DNA from: Pseudopelobacter sp964542535
GTDB taxonomy: Bacteria > Desulfobacterota > Desulfuromonadia > Geobacterales > Pseudopelobacteraceae
Assembly (NCBI GenBank): GCA_964542535.1
Contig: CAZIUE010000001.1
Location: 124,001-188,000 of the forward strand
DNA length: 64,000 nucleotides
Reading direction: 5' to 3'
The first letter of the stretch is position 1, and each line of letters starts with the position of its first letter. A program made the position numbers and the translations under genes. Under the pieces are notes generated by a model. It ran no database searches, was not told the origin of the DNA, and saw only the letters and a list, made by a program, of their open reading frames with translations. Below, piece by piece: positions 28,121-36,137 of this stretch.

Positions 28121-29077
28121 CTAGTTCTGGGCTATGGCCGACAGGCGCCAGGGGGTGCCGCCGACGGGGCGGGTGAACGTCCAGTACTCCTCAAATTTGA
28201 CCGGTTCACTCCGGCTGCCGGATACCACCTCGCCGCTGGCGTCGTCGGTGGTGTAATCCAGCAGGTTGGCGTAGATCAGGACGGTGATGTATTCCTGGCC
28301 CGCTTCCTGCCAGGCGTCGCGGATTTCCACTCTTCTGACGGCCACGTTTTCCAGACGGTTGGTTCTCCGCTCCCGCAGCAGCCTGTCCAGGTCCTGGTGG
28401 AAAATCCCGCGCACCTCGTCCGTGAGGAGACCGGACACCGGCGACAGGTCTCGGTTCATCCAGGCACCCTGGATTCTGAAGAAGACGTCCATGGCCATGT
28501 CATTGAAGCCGTTCTCGTCGAAGGCGGGGTCTGTCTGGCGGATATGGTTCAGGCCGTTGTCAGGCGGCTGTTCCACCGGAATGGACTGGCTTTCGGGAAT
28601 ATCTCCGGTGTAGGAAAGGGGGACGCCAGTGGCCTGGTATGAAGGCTGATTGTAACTGTCGGCGCTCAGGTCAGCACGCTTTTTTTTTACAAAGCGGTAG
28701 ATCAGGTAGCCGATGCCGGCCAGGAGAATGATGTCGAAGAAGCCGATGCCGCCACCCATTCCGCCTGTTCCGGCAAGGCCGAGGCTCCTGAAGAGCATGC
28801 CCCCCAGCATGCCCCCCACGATGCCGCCCGCCATGCTCCTCAGGAAACCGCCCGAGGAACGCTGTTGATAGGGAGCGGGAGAGGGGGTGTTGTACTGCTG
28901 GCGCTGCTGGCTCGGCCGGAAGGGGGGAGGGGACGGCCGGGAAAAACCGCGTGAGCCGCGACTGCCGAAGGAACGTCCTCCTCCGGCCCTGGCATGGGCA
29001 GTCTGTTCCATGAAGGTGATGCCGAGAAACATGACGGCTGCAACAACGACAAACAACCTCACCGCATATCGTTTCAT
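28121..29077 (-). CDS. Tim44-like domain protein
   Basis: A 318-residue protein with an N-terminal signal/anchor, a Gly/Ser/Pro-rich low-complexity region (about 30-75), one Gly-rich membrane segment (MAGGIVGGMLGGMLFRSLGL and IILLAGIGYLIYRFV), then a C-terminal Tim44-like domain (about 180-318). Bacterial Tim44-like proteins are membrane-associated; one proposed role is in transport or biogenesis. Monocistronic by appearance, facing the same way as its neighbours. Confidence 0.87.
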   Translation of the reverse strand: MKRYAVRLFVVVAAVMFLGITFMEQTAHARAGGGRSFGSRGSRGFSRPSPPPFRPSQQRQQYNTPSPAPYQQRSSGGFLRSMAGGIVGGMLGGMLFRSLGLAGTGGMGGGIGFFDIILLAGIGYLIYRFVKKKRADLSADSYNQPSYQATGVPLSYTGDIPESQSIPVEQPPDNGLNHIRQTDPAFDENGFNDMAMDVFFRIQGAWMNRDLSPVSGLLTDEVRGIFHQDLDRLLRERRTNRLENVAVRRVEIRDAWQEAGQEYITVLIYANLLDYTTDDASGEVVSGSRSEPVKFEEYWTFTRPVGGTPWRLSAIAQN

Positions 29078-29258
29078 GAATGAATCTCCTCGAACCTGTT
29101 GTCGGAATTGATGGTCGTTTACGCGAAACCTGTAAGTTCACGATCAAACGGGTGGATACGCACTTCAGCCGGCTGAAGCTGTAACGTGCAGGTGATGCTC
29201 CGTGATCTGAAGCCCGAAGGACCCGCTGTTGCGCCGCGGCGGTCCCGGATGGCGGCGC

Positions 29259-30017
29259 CTAGGGGGTCTTTCCCGGTTCCGTTCCCTCCAGGTGAGGCTG
29301 GTGGAGCGTGACCGGTGTTCCTCGCCGCATGCGCAGGTTGAGCATCTCGACCATGACCGAGAAGGCCATGGCGAAGTAGATGTATCCCTTGGGAATGTGC
29401 ATGTCGAAGCCGTCACCGATCAGGGCGACACCGATCAGGATCAGGAAGCTGAGCGCCAGCATCTTGATGGTGGGATGCTGGTCCACGAAGGCGCTGATCT
29501 TTCCTGAAAACAGCATCATGAAACCCACGGCGATGACAACGGCGGCGATCATAACCGCCAGGTGGTTGGCCATGCCCAGGGCGGTTATGATGGAGTCCAG
29601 GGAGAAGACGATGTCCAGCAGCAGAATCTGGACGATCACCGCGCCGAACGTGGCGCCGACGCTCCGTGCCGAAATGACCTCTTCGCCTTCCAGCTTTTCG
29701 TGGATCTCCATGGTGCTCTTCCAGAGCAGGAACAGGCCGCCCGACAGCAGGATCAGGTCGCGGCCGGAGATGTCGTTGCCCATGAGCGAGAAGAGCGGCG
29801 TGGTCAGCCCCATGAGCCAGGAAAGGGAGAAGAGCAGGGCCACGCGGATGAACATGGCCAGGCCGAGACCGACCAGTCGCGCCTTCTCCTGCTGGTCGCG
29901 GGGGAGTTTGCCTGCCTGGATGGAGATGAAGATGATGTTGTCGATACCCAGAACGATTTCCAGTGCGGTGAGCGTGACCAGTGCCAGCCACACTTGGGGG
30001 TCTGTCAGCCATTCCAT
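29259..30017 (-). CDS. TerC-family membrane protein (YkoY/YjbE-like)
   Basis: A 252-residue TerC protein with about seven helices, metal-site motifs EIVLGIDNIIF and DIVFSLDSIITALGM, and good AAGGAGG ribosome site. This subgroup is regularly controlled by manganese yybP-ykoY riboswitches. Such a riboswitch lies upstream on the same strand at 30902-31008, but a small ribbon-helix-helix gene and about 330 bases without genes intervene. Whether the riboswitch transcript reaches this gene is not shown. Confidence 0.92.
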   Translation of the reverse strand: MEWLTDPQVWLALVTLTALEIVLGIDNIIFISIQAGKLPRDQQEKARLVGLGLAMFIRVALLFSLSWLMGLTTPLFSLMGNDISGRDLILLSGGLFLLWKSTMEIHEKLEGEEVISARSVGATFGAVIVQILLLDIVFSLDSIITALGMANHLAVMIAAVVIAVGFMMLFSGKISAFVDQHPTIKMLALSFLILIGVALIGDGFDMHIPKGYIYFAMAFSVMVEMLNLRMRRGTPVTLHQPHLEGTEPGKTP

Positions 30018-30353
30018 GGGGGGGACTTCCTCCTTCAGCGGACGTCATGACCGGCTGTCGCTCAGTAAGGCTTCCCTGGCCGATGACAGCGGACACATCA
30101 TTGAATGTGTAAAAATCATGTGTAACCGGACTACAGGGATAACCACGGACAGAGCCAGGAGAACCGGACACACTATTCGTTCAACGCCATGTGTGCCTGT
30201 ATCATGGTGATACATCTGTGTTGTAGTATCCACCTCTGGTTACCTGCCGTTGTAATGCTAATGGGTACGAACGAACGGAGGGTTCGGGGTCCATACGCAC
30301 GGAAGCCCCACCCCTCCCCTGGAACGGGGAAAGGTGGGGCATGGTGGAGCCAG
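30018..30353. other. Non-coding stretch between TerC and ribbon-helix-helix genes
   Basis: About 336 bases without a convincing gene on either strand. It contains the hairpin at 30305-30340 and a small repeat TATCATGGTGATA near 30200. The part nearest TerC may hold its own promoter, but I cannot define one. Confidence 0.5.
30305..30340 (-). terminator. Candidate hairpin after the ribbon-helix-helix gene
   Basis: GCCCCACC and GGTGGGGC flank an inner CCCC/GGGG stem, 14 bases beyond the stop of the small gene. It lacks a T-tract, so it may only attenuate. Confidence 0.4.
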
Positions 30354-30581
30354 CTAGTCCAGGCAGAGTTTGCGCCGTTTGGCGCTCCAGAGGTTGACCG
30401 CCTCCCTCATGATGTCGGAGATGCTCTTGGAGGTGGCTTTGGAGAGGTTTTCCAGCATCATTTTCTGGTTGTCGCTGATGCGCAGGGAAATGATGTTCTG
30501 CAGATGTTCTTTCTTGTTCTTCTTCGAACGGGAAGCCTTGGGCTCTTTGGTTACCTGCTTCTTGGCGCTTGCGTGTGCCAT
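30354..30581 (-). CDS. Ribbon-helix-helix-like small DNA-binding protein
   Basis: A 75-residue protein: a Lys-rich N-terminal tail (about 1-28) followed by ISLRISDNQKMMLENLSKATSKSISDIMREAVNLW, the pattern of a CopG/Arc ribbon-helix-helix domain. The ATG at 30581 has AAGGAG at correct spacing; upstream codons of the open frame are spurious. It lies between a manganese riboswitch and a TerC gene, on the same strand, so it may be a riboswitch-controlled repressor. The palindrome GTATAAGTATAC at 30702-30713 in its leader is a possible binding site. Confidence 0.75.
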   Translation of the reverse strand: MAHASAKKQVTKEPKASRSKKNKKEHLQNIISLRISDNQKMMLENLSKATSKSISDIMREAVNLWSAKRRKLCLD

Positions 30582-30701
30582 ATCGTGTCTCCTTGATTGG
30601 TGTTGTTGTCCGGGGCATTGCCCCTTCAGCGCACTATGCATGGAGTGTACCATGATTTGTGCGGGCCTCACGGTTCAGGCTGCGGTGAAGAGGTGTCGTT
30701 G

Positions 30702-30713
30702 GTATAAGTATAC
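30702..30713. promoter_or_regulatory. Short palindrome upstream of the ribbon-helix-helix gene
   Basis: GTATA-AG-TATAC is a perfect 5-base inverted repeat 120 bases before the gene start. Its size suits a ribbon-helix-helix dimer. No function is shown. Confidence 0.3.
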
Positions 30714-30860
30714 ACCTGTTCCGTGGTGGTGGGTGAGGTGGTGGATAACGCGTCAACGGGGAAAAAGGGACGATGGTCCAGGTTTTTCCGGTTGTGAACG
30801 AGATGCCGTTGAAACGTACATTCCGTCTGCTCCGGCGTCCTGGTCCGAATCACCAGGAAG

Positions 30861-30909
30861 AAAATAAAAAAACCTTTACCCGTGGAGAGCCGCGCTCCTG
30901 GATAAAGGT
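30861..30909 (-). terminator. Riboswitch expression platform: intrinsic terminator
   Basis: On the minus strand ACCTTTA (30909-30903) pairs with TAAAGGT (30878-30872) around an inner GGAG/CTCC stem and is followed by a run of T and a TTTT tail. The ACCTTTA arm is also the 3' strand of riboswitch helix P1, so aptamer folding and termination are mutually exclusive. Confidence 0.85.
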
Positions 30910-31008
30910 CTTGCCTGCGATTTCTATCGTCCCCTGCCCGGGCTTTGTCGCCGTATTGACGGGCCTGGGGCCGACCATGTCTCTGGTCGGTAGCTACTCC
31001 CCTTTAGT
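30902..31008 (-). ncRNA. Manganese riboswitch (yybP-ykoY family)
   Basis: Read on the minus strand the segment begins CTAAAGGGGAGTAGC, has the internal GTCAATACGG loop, and ends GGCAAGACCTTTATCC. These are the signature blocks of the yybP-ykoY aptamer, including P1 formed by TAAAGG and CCTTTA. This class binds Mn2+ and normally switches on Mn exporters or TerC-type genes. The expression platform overlaps the 3' end (30861-30909) and predicts transcription ON with Mn2+. The first downstream gene is the ribbon-helix-helix gene, then TerC. Confidence 0.9.
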
Positions 31009-31271
31009 GAGGGTTCACAATAAACCCAAGAAGAAGTTCATGTCAACGCTTTTTTCCATGCCCACGGGGCTCTGTTTCACCGGCCGGTCCCGGCGATCCG
31101 GATGGAGCGGGATCTGAACCCCCGAATCCGTGATGTTTCCTGTCTTCGCGTGCCGGAAAGCCTCTGGCCTGGGCGTGTTCCGTGGCATGGGACGGTTCAA
31201 TGGAGGTTCACCGGGGGGGGCGGTTGCAACGACCGTGGCAGTGTCGTTGCCTCGACTCGTTCAGGTATGCC

Positions 31272-31285
31272 GGTCTCCGGCGTCA
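31272..31285 (+). repeat. Shared 14-base upstream element (copy 2)
   Basis: GGTCTCCGGCGTCA, identical to 14368-14381. Flanks are also similar (CAGGTA before, TTCAGG after). Both copies lie upstream of iron-operon promoters. Confidence 0.5.
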
Positions 31286-31314
31286 CGGATTCAGGGTACA
31301 TATCAAAAACCGGC

Positions 31315-31356
31315 TTGACAGGGTACAAGTAATTCTGTTATTGAAAACAAAATTCA
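31315..31356 (+). promoter_or_regulatory. Promoter with Fur-box-like palindrome for the second iron operon
   Basis: TTGACA at 31315-31320 and TATTGA at 31339-31344 with an 18-base spacer. It overlaps TGAAAAC-A-AAATTCA (31342-31356), a looser 7-1-7 palindrome. The layout repeats that of the Fur/feoB1 promoter at 14451, including the TGAAA...TTCA arms just after the -10. Confidence 0.55.
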
Positions 31357-31386
31357 AAATCGCGATGCGCGTGAACGGGAGAAGCC

Positions 31387-32067
31387 ATGAACAGACAACC
31401 GGCCTTCGAGCAATACCACGGACAACGTCCCTCATGGCTCTGGATCGCTCATCGCTACAGTTCTGAGGTTGACTGTCTGGCCGCTTTTATCGCTCTGGAG
31501 GCCGCGGAAGTCCTGGCCGGGGAAAAGCCTTCGGTACTGATCGGCATCCCGGACCGACCCAGGTCCTGCGGCCGCAACCTGCACCATCTCTGGCAGGAGC
31601 ATGGCCACGAGGTGATGGAGAGAAGCTGTCTCGTTTCCCGGGAAATTCGCCGGGACAGTGGTTTTTTGCAGCTGTTTCTCTATGTTCCGGAGAACCTGAG
31701 CCGGTATCTGGCGCGACGGGACGTCTCGGCCATGCTGCGCAGGGTCGGGTATCGGGAACCATTTTCCGTGGAACACGCCCTGGAACAGTTGGAACAGCGC
31801 ATGGGCAGTGCCGCCTTTCCTCATGAAATCGGCATATTTCTCGGTTATCCGCTCAAGGATGTGGCCGCCTTCATGGGGTGGATCAGGCTACCCTTCGCCT
31901 GTCAGGGACCATGGAAGATGTACGGCGATCCCCGGGCCAGCCTGGGGTTGGCGGAGCGGTTCCGGGCCTGTCGCCGGGGGATGGCGGACCGTCTGGCAAC
32001 TGCGTCGTCGGCTCTGGAGTGCGTCGTGGCTTCCTCCTGTCCGGGTGAGTCGTTTTTTTATGTATAA
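31387..32067 (+). CDS. DUF3793 family protein
   Basis: A 226-residue cytosolic protein matching the DUF3793 pattern (YRSSEVDCLAAFIALEAAEVLAGEKPSVLIGIP near the N-terminus; FPHEIGIFLGYPLKDVAAFMGW in the middle). The family has no experimental function known to me, but genes are recurrently found with feo, flavodoxin or other iron-starvation genes. Here it is the first gene behind a Fur-box-like promoter and heads the large feo operon. The cysteines (CQGPWKMYGDP; CRAC-like) may bind metal or a cluster, which is speculative. Confidence 0.82.
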   Translation: MNRQPAFEQYHGQRPSWLWIAHRYSSEVDCLAAFIALEAAEVLAGEKPSVLIGIPDRPRSCGRNLHHLWQEHGHEVMERSCLVSREIRRDSGFLQLFLYVPENLSRYLARRDVSAMLRRVGYREPFSVEHALEQLEQRMGSAAFPHEIGIFLGYPLKDVAAFMGWIRLPFACQGPWKMYGDPRASLGLAERFRACRRGMADRLATASSALECVVASSCPGESFFYV

Positions 32068-32086
32068 TTTGATAGTGGATATCAAA
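32063..32086 (+). promoter_or_regulatory. Internal -10 element and palindromic operator
   Basis: A perfect TATAAT (32063-32068) runs into TTTGATA-GTGGA-TATCAAA (32068-32086), a perfect 7-base inverted repeat. It lies between the DUF3793 and DUF2325 genes. No good -35 is visible. The palindrome differs from the two Fur-like sites, so a different regulator is possible. Confidence 0.45.
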
Positions 32087-32106
32087 ATCTTGACAAGGAG
32101 GGGTTT

Positions 32107-32421
32107 ATGTGTGTTGCGGTGATCGGTGGCGTGCGGCGGCTTGGCCCACATTATCTGCGGGAAGCGGAACGGATGGGGGTTGAGTTGCGGCTGTTCAACG
32201 AGCCTGGGGCGGAAATGGCCGACAAGCTCTATCGCGCTGACGCGATGATCATTTTTACCAACATGGTGTCCCACAACGGCAGGAGGCTGGCGAAAAAGGC
32301 CGCGAAAATCCACGGTATACCGGTGTTCATGCATCACACCTGTGGGTTGTGTACCCTGCGGGAATGTTTGAATTGCATCAAAATCGTGAGTGACGCCCCG
32401 TCCGGCGAACGTTGTTCGTGA
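32107..32421 (+). CDS. DUF2325 domain protein
   Basis: A 104-residue Rossmann-like single-domain protein: CVAVIGGVRRLGPHYLREAERMGVELRLFNEPG, then DAMIIFTNMVSHNGRRLAKKAAKIHGIPVFMHHTCGLCTLRECL. This matches DUF2325, and the C-terminal HHTCGLCTLREC cluster could bind metal. The start follows AAGGAGGGG. It follows DUF3793 with its own operator upstream. The function of the family is unknown to me. Confidence 0.82.
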   Translation: MCVAVIGGVRRLGPHYLREAERMGVELRLFNEPGAEMADKLYRADAMIIFTNMVSHNGRRLAKKAAKIHGIPVFMHHTCGLCTLRECLNCIKIVSDAPSGERCS

Positions 32422-32629
32422 AGCACCGCGTTCCACGTTAGAAGGGAGGTTGTGGAGGACTCGTTTTGCGGTGGGTGTCCATGGAGTTATTGTACCGTTC
32501 CCGCCGGTTGGGGGGTGGAGCGGTTCGGGTGGTGGGCCGCCGGTTTGATTGGGTGATGCGTGGAAAGGAGCGGACGGCCGATGCGTCGGCCGAGCGGTTC
32601 ATAATTTGAAAGACAAAGGGGAACATGAA

Positions 32630-33439
32630 ATGGAAAAACGGGTAGCTGGTAAGCTGTGCGCGAAGATGGTTGTGGCCGGATGTCTTGTCGTGGGTGCGGG
32701 AAACGCGTTTGCCGGACCGCCGCTGGTGACCGACGATGCCGGCATCGTGGATGTGGGGCACCTGGAGGTGGAGCTGAACGGCTCCTACGCCCATGACAGC
32801 GAGCGCGAGGATGGCGTCAGGGTTAAGAGCGATCTGTTTGACGGTGAGATCAAGCTGACAACCGGCCTTCTGAAAAACGTGGGGGTCTCCCTGGCTCTGC
32901 CCTATGCCTTCAGCGCCCGGAGTTATGAAGATGGCGGGTTGACCAGTTCCACCGAGGGAGTGGGGGATGCGCTCTTCGAACTGAAATACGTCTTTTTTGA
33001 ACGGAACGATCTGGCGTTGACCCTGAAACCGACCCTGTACCTTCCCACCGGAAGGCGCAGCATGTCCGAGGGACACTGGCAGCCCGGCGTCACCCTGATC
33101 GCCACCAAGGAATTCGCCGACGGCGCATACGCGCTGCACGGGAATCTCGGGTATGAGCATCATTTCTATCGCACGTCGGACAAGGCGGAGAACCGGAGCG
33201 ACCTGTGGAGCGCCTCCGTGGCGGGTGAGGCGGAGCTGATTCCCAAACTCACCGGAATGCTTGACTTCGGTGTTTCCCGTAACAGCGATACCTCCACCAG
33301 TACACCTCTCGTCTACGGTCTGGCCGGTTTTCGTTACGAAGTGAACGAATATCTTGATCTGGATCTGGGGGTCAAGGTCGGTCTGACCAGGCCCGAGGAC
33401 GACGTGGCTGCGCTGTACGGGATCGTGCTGAAGTTCTGA
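32630..33439 (+). CDS. Outer-membrane beta-barrel protein (Phenol_MetA_deg-like)
   Basis: A 269-residue exported protein: cleavable signal peptide (about 1-24, ending AFA), then AGPPLVTDDAGIVDVGHLEVELNGSY, typical of the Phenol_MetA_deg/outer-membrane transporter family, and alternating beta-strands ending in a C-terminal Phe (GIVLKF) as for barrel insertion. The ATG at 32630 follows AAGGGG. Its place inside an iron-uptake operon suggests an outer-membrane route for iron or a ligand, but this is inferred only from context. Confidence 0.8.
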   Translation: MEKRVAGKLCAKMVVAGCLVVGAGNAFAGPPLVTDDAGIVDVGHLEVELNGSYAHDSEREDGVRVKSDLFDGEIKLTTGLLKNVGVSLALPYAFSARSYEDGGLTSSTEGVGDALFELKYVFFERNDLALTLKPTLYLPTGRRSMSEGHWQPGVTLIATKEFADGAYALHGNLGYEHHFYRTSDKAENRSDLWSASVAGEAELIPKLTGMLDFGVSRNSDTSTSTPLVYGLAGFRYEVNEYLDLDLGVKVGLTRPEDDVAALYGIVLKF

Positions 33440-33459
33440 GCGAAAGGGAGGAGAGGGCC

Positions 33460-33720
33460 ATGGTGCTTGGTTTGATGAGCGCGGGAGAAGAGTGTGAAAT
33501 CGTGAAGATCGGCCACTGCGGTACCTGTACCTGCGGGGACGGCACCCACTCCCATGGGGAGGGGACGGTGACCCGGGCCGAAGAAATGGGGCTCCGGGTG
33601 GGGAAGCGGATTGAAATGCTGCGTAACGAGGGGAATATGCTGCTGGTGCTGGTTGATAACTCCCGTATCGCGCTGGACCGTCGCATGGCGATGAAAATTA
33701 CGGTCAGGAGGAATGACTGA
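33460..33720 (+). CDS. FeoA-domain protein with Cys/His insertion
   Basis: An 86-residue FeoA/SH3-type protein. Between the first two strands it carries a Cys/His-rich insertion (about 19-34: C20, C23, C25, H30, H32), absent from ordinary FeoA. The remainder follows the FeoA pattern (EEMGLRVGKRIEMLRNEGN). The insertion could bind Fe or Zn and act as a sensor. It precedes a canonical FeoA by a one-base stop/start overlap, so the two are cotranslated with FeoB. Confidence 0.85.
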   Translation: MVLGLMSAGEECEIVKIGHCGTCTCGDGTHSHGEGTVTRAEEMGLRVGKRIEMLRNEGNMLLVLVDNSRIALDRRMAMKITVRRND

Positions 33721-33950
33721 TGCAGCTGGCAACCATGAAACCGGGGCAGGAGGGAACGATTGCCCGTATCGATACCGCGGCCGGCCCGATCAAGCGGCGG
33801 CTGATGGATATGGGAATCCTGGCGGGCGAGCTGGTCAGGGTGGAGAAGGTGGCGCCCCTGGGTGACCCCCTGGAGGTATGCATCAAGGGGTACAAGCTTT
33901 CATTGCGCAAAAAGGAAGCCGAGGGGATTCATGTGGAGGTGTCGCCATGA
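33720..33950 (+). CDS. feoA: Ferrous iron transport protein FeoA
   Basis: A 76-residue canonical FeoA (MKPGQEGTIARID, RRLMDMGILAGELVRVEKVAPLGDPLEVCIKGYKLSLRKKEA), the small SH3-like partner needed for FeoB activity. It is flanked by one-base and four-base gene overlaps with its neighbours, showing tight coupling to the FeoA-like protein upstream and FeoB downstream. Confidence 0.94.
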   Translation: MQLATMKPGQEGTIARIDTAAGPIKRRLMDMGILAGELVRVEKVAPLGDPLEVCIKGYKLSLRKKEAEGIHVEVSP

Positions 33951-36133
33951 GTACGACCGACACCATGCAGAGCCGGAGGGAGGGCGGGGATGTCCTGACC
34001 ATTGCCGTTGCCGGCAACCCCAACGTGGGCAAGTCAACCCTGATCAACGCCATTGCCGGCACCCGCCTGCAGGTGGGCAACTGGCCCGGCGTTACCGTGG
34101 AGAAGAAGGAGGCCCTGTTCGAACTTGACGGCCTGAAGATCAGGCTGGTGGACCTTCCCGGGACCTACTCCCTCTCCCCCTACACCCAGGAAGAGATCAT
34201 CGCCCGGGACTTCCTGGTGCACGAGAAGCCGGACCTGATCGTCAATGTGGTGGATGCCACCAACCTGGAGCGCAACCTGTACCTGACGGTGCAACTCCTG
34301 GAGCTGGACATTCCGGTGGTCATGGCGCTGAACATGTCAGATGAGGCTGACGCCAAGGGGTACCGCATCGACGGTGAGGGGATCGAACGGATGATGGGGA
34401 TCCGGGTTATCCCCACCTCCGCCACCCGGCGCACAGGGCTGGAGACTCTGCTGAAAACCCTGGGAGAGTATGCCGGAGACCCGGAGGGCAGGCGGCCGCG
34501 CAGGCTCAACTACGGCGACGACATGGAGAGGGCGTTGGCATGCCTGCGGGAGAGTCTGTCCAGTCGCCATCCGGCCCTTATGGAGAGCTTCCCCGAACGC
34601 TGGCTGCTGCTCAGGCTGCTGGAGGGGGACGAGCGGGTGCGCGCCGATGCCAATCTCCCTGCCTCCGCCCTGCCCCAGGAAGCCTTCGAGCATCTGCGGC
34701 GCGCCCATGGCGAGGACCTGGAGGCGCTCCTGGCCGACGTGCGCTACTCCCTGGCCGCCGGACTGGCCCGGGAGGTCGTGCAGCGCACCGAACAGCGCAA
34801 CCTGGAGCTGACCGAGCGGATCGACCGGCTGGTGCTGAATCGTTTCCTGGGGATCCCGATCTTCCTGGTGGCCATGTGGCTGCTGTTTAAGCTGACCTTC
34901 GACCTCTCCTCTCCCTTCGGCGACTGGATCGACGCCATGACCAATGGCCCCTTCAAACGCTGGACCGCGGCCCTGCTGGGGATGGTGGGGGCGCCGGACT
35001 GGACCGTCTCCCTGGTGAATGACGGTATCATCGCCGGGGTCGGTTTCGTGCTGGTCTTCGTGCCGGTGATTTTTGCCATGATGTTTTTCATCACCTTCCT
35101 GGAGGGGAGCGGCTACATGGCCAGGGCCGCCTTTGTCATGGACCGGGCCATGCACGCCATCGGCCTGCACGGAAAATCCTTCATTCCCATGCTGCTGGGG
35201 TTCGGCTGCAACGTACCGGGGATCTATGCCACCCGCACCCTGGAGAATCCCCGGGACAAGGTGCTGACCGCGCTGCTGATCCCGCTCATGTCCTGCGGCG
35301 CGCGGCTGCCGGTGTACGTGCTCTTCGCCGGGGTGTTCTTCCCTGATAACTCCGGCACGGTGATCTGGTCCCTGTACGTGCTGGGTATCCTGCTGGCGGT
35401 CCTGATGGGGTTCCTCTTCAAGAAGACCCTCTTCTGGGGTGAGGCACCCATGTTCATCATGGAGCTCCCCCCCTACCGCATGCCCTCCTTCTCCAGTCTC
35501 TGTCTCCATACCTGGGAGAAAGGAAAGCACTTCCTCTACAAGGCAGGCACCTACATCCTGGCCGTTTCCGTCCTGGTCTGGTTCCTGCTGAACCTTCCCT
35601 GGGGTGTGGAGCAGAAGCGCGATTCCTACCTGGGCAAGGCAGGGGCCGTCATCGCACCGATCCTGGAGCCGGCCGGCTTCGGAACCTGGGAGGCTGCCTC
35701 GTCTCTGATTACCGGTGTCATTGCCAAGGAGATCGTGGTGGGCACCATGGGCGAGATCTACACGCCCAAGCACGAAGAGAAAGAAGAGGCCCCCACCCTG
35801 GGAGAGGACCTGAAGGAGATCGTCGTCTCCTTTGCGGGCGCGGCCAGGACGGCGGTCACGACACTCCTGTTCATTCCGGGTGACGAAGAGCCGGAGGAGG
35901 ACCAGACCCCCCTGAGACAGGCTCTGTCCGCCGCTTTCACCCCTCTTTCGTCCTATGCCTTCATGGCCTTCGTGCTCCTGTACATGCCCTGCGTCATCGT
36001 GGGGGTTGCCATGCGCCAGGAGTTCGGGACCTGGAAATGGGCCGGGGTCGGCTTCCTCTACCAGACGGCGCTGGCCTGGCTGGTGGCGGTGATCATCTAC
36101 CAGGGAGGACGCTTCCTGGGATTGGGAGGGTAG
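33947..36133 (+). CDS. feoB: Ferrous iron transporter FeoB (second copy)
   Basis: A 728-residue FeoB. Its G domain has GNPNVGKST (G1), DLPGTYSL (G3) and NMSD (G4). A GDI region and Gate repeats follow (MLLGFGCNVPGIYATRTLENPRDKVLTALLIPLMSCGARLPVYVLFAGVFFP). It imports Fe2+. The ATG at 33947 overlaps the feoA stop. It differs clearly from the 665-residue copy at 15038, and is closer to the classical E. coli type in length and motifs. Confidence 0.96.
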   Translation: MSTTDTMQSRREGGDVLTIAVAGNPNVGKSTLINAIAGTRLQVGNWPGVTVEKKEALFELDGLKIRLVDLPGTYSLSPYTQEEIIARDFLVHEKPDLIVNVVDATNLERNLYLTVQLLELDIPVVMALNMSDEADAKGYRIDGEGIERMMGIRVIPTSATRRTGLETLLKTLGEYAGDPEGRRPRRLNYGDDMERALACLRESLSSRHPALMESFPERWLLLRLLEGDERVRADANLPASALPQEAFEHLRRAHGEDLEALLADVRYSLAAGLAREVVQRTEQRNLELTERIDRLVLNRFLGIPIFLVAMWLLFKLTFDLSSPFGDWIDAMTNGPFKRWTAALLGMVGAPDWTVSLVNDGIIAGVGFVLVFVPVIFAMMFFITFLEGSGYMARAAFVMDRAMHAIGLHGKSFIPMLLGFGCNVPGIYATRTLENPRDKVLTALLIPLMSCGARLPVYVLFAGVFFPDNSGTVIWSLYVLGILLAVLMGFLFKKTLFWGEAPMFIMELPPYRMPSFSSLCLHTWEKGKHFLYKAGTYILAVSVLVWFLLNLPWGVEQKRDSYLGKAGAVIAPILEPAGFGTWEAASSLITGVIAKEIVVGTMGEIYTPKHEEKEEAPTLGEDLKEIVVSFAGAARTAVTTLLFIPGDEEPEEDQTPLRQALSAAFTPLSSYAFMAFVLLYMPCVIVGVAMRQEFGTWKWAGVGFLYQTALAWLVAVIIYQGGRFLGLGG

Positions 36134-36137
36134 CGGT

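Noticed and set aside
30668..30853. A 61-codon minus-strand frame directly after the riboswitch terminator
   Set aside because: No ribosome site, no conserved pattern, and Thr/Pro-rich nonsense; probably untranslated leader.
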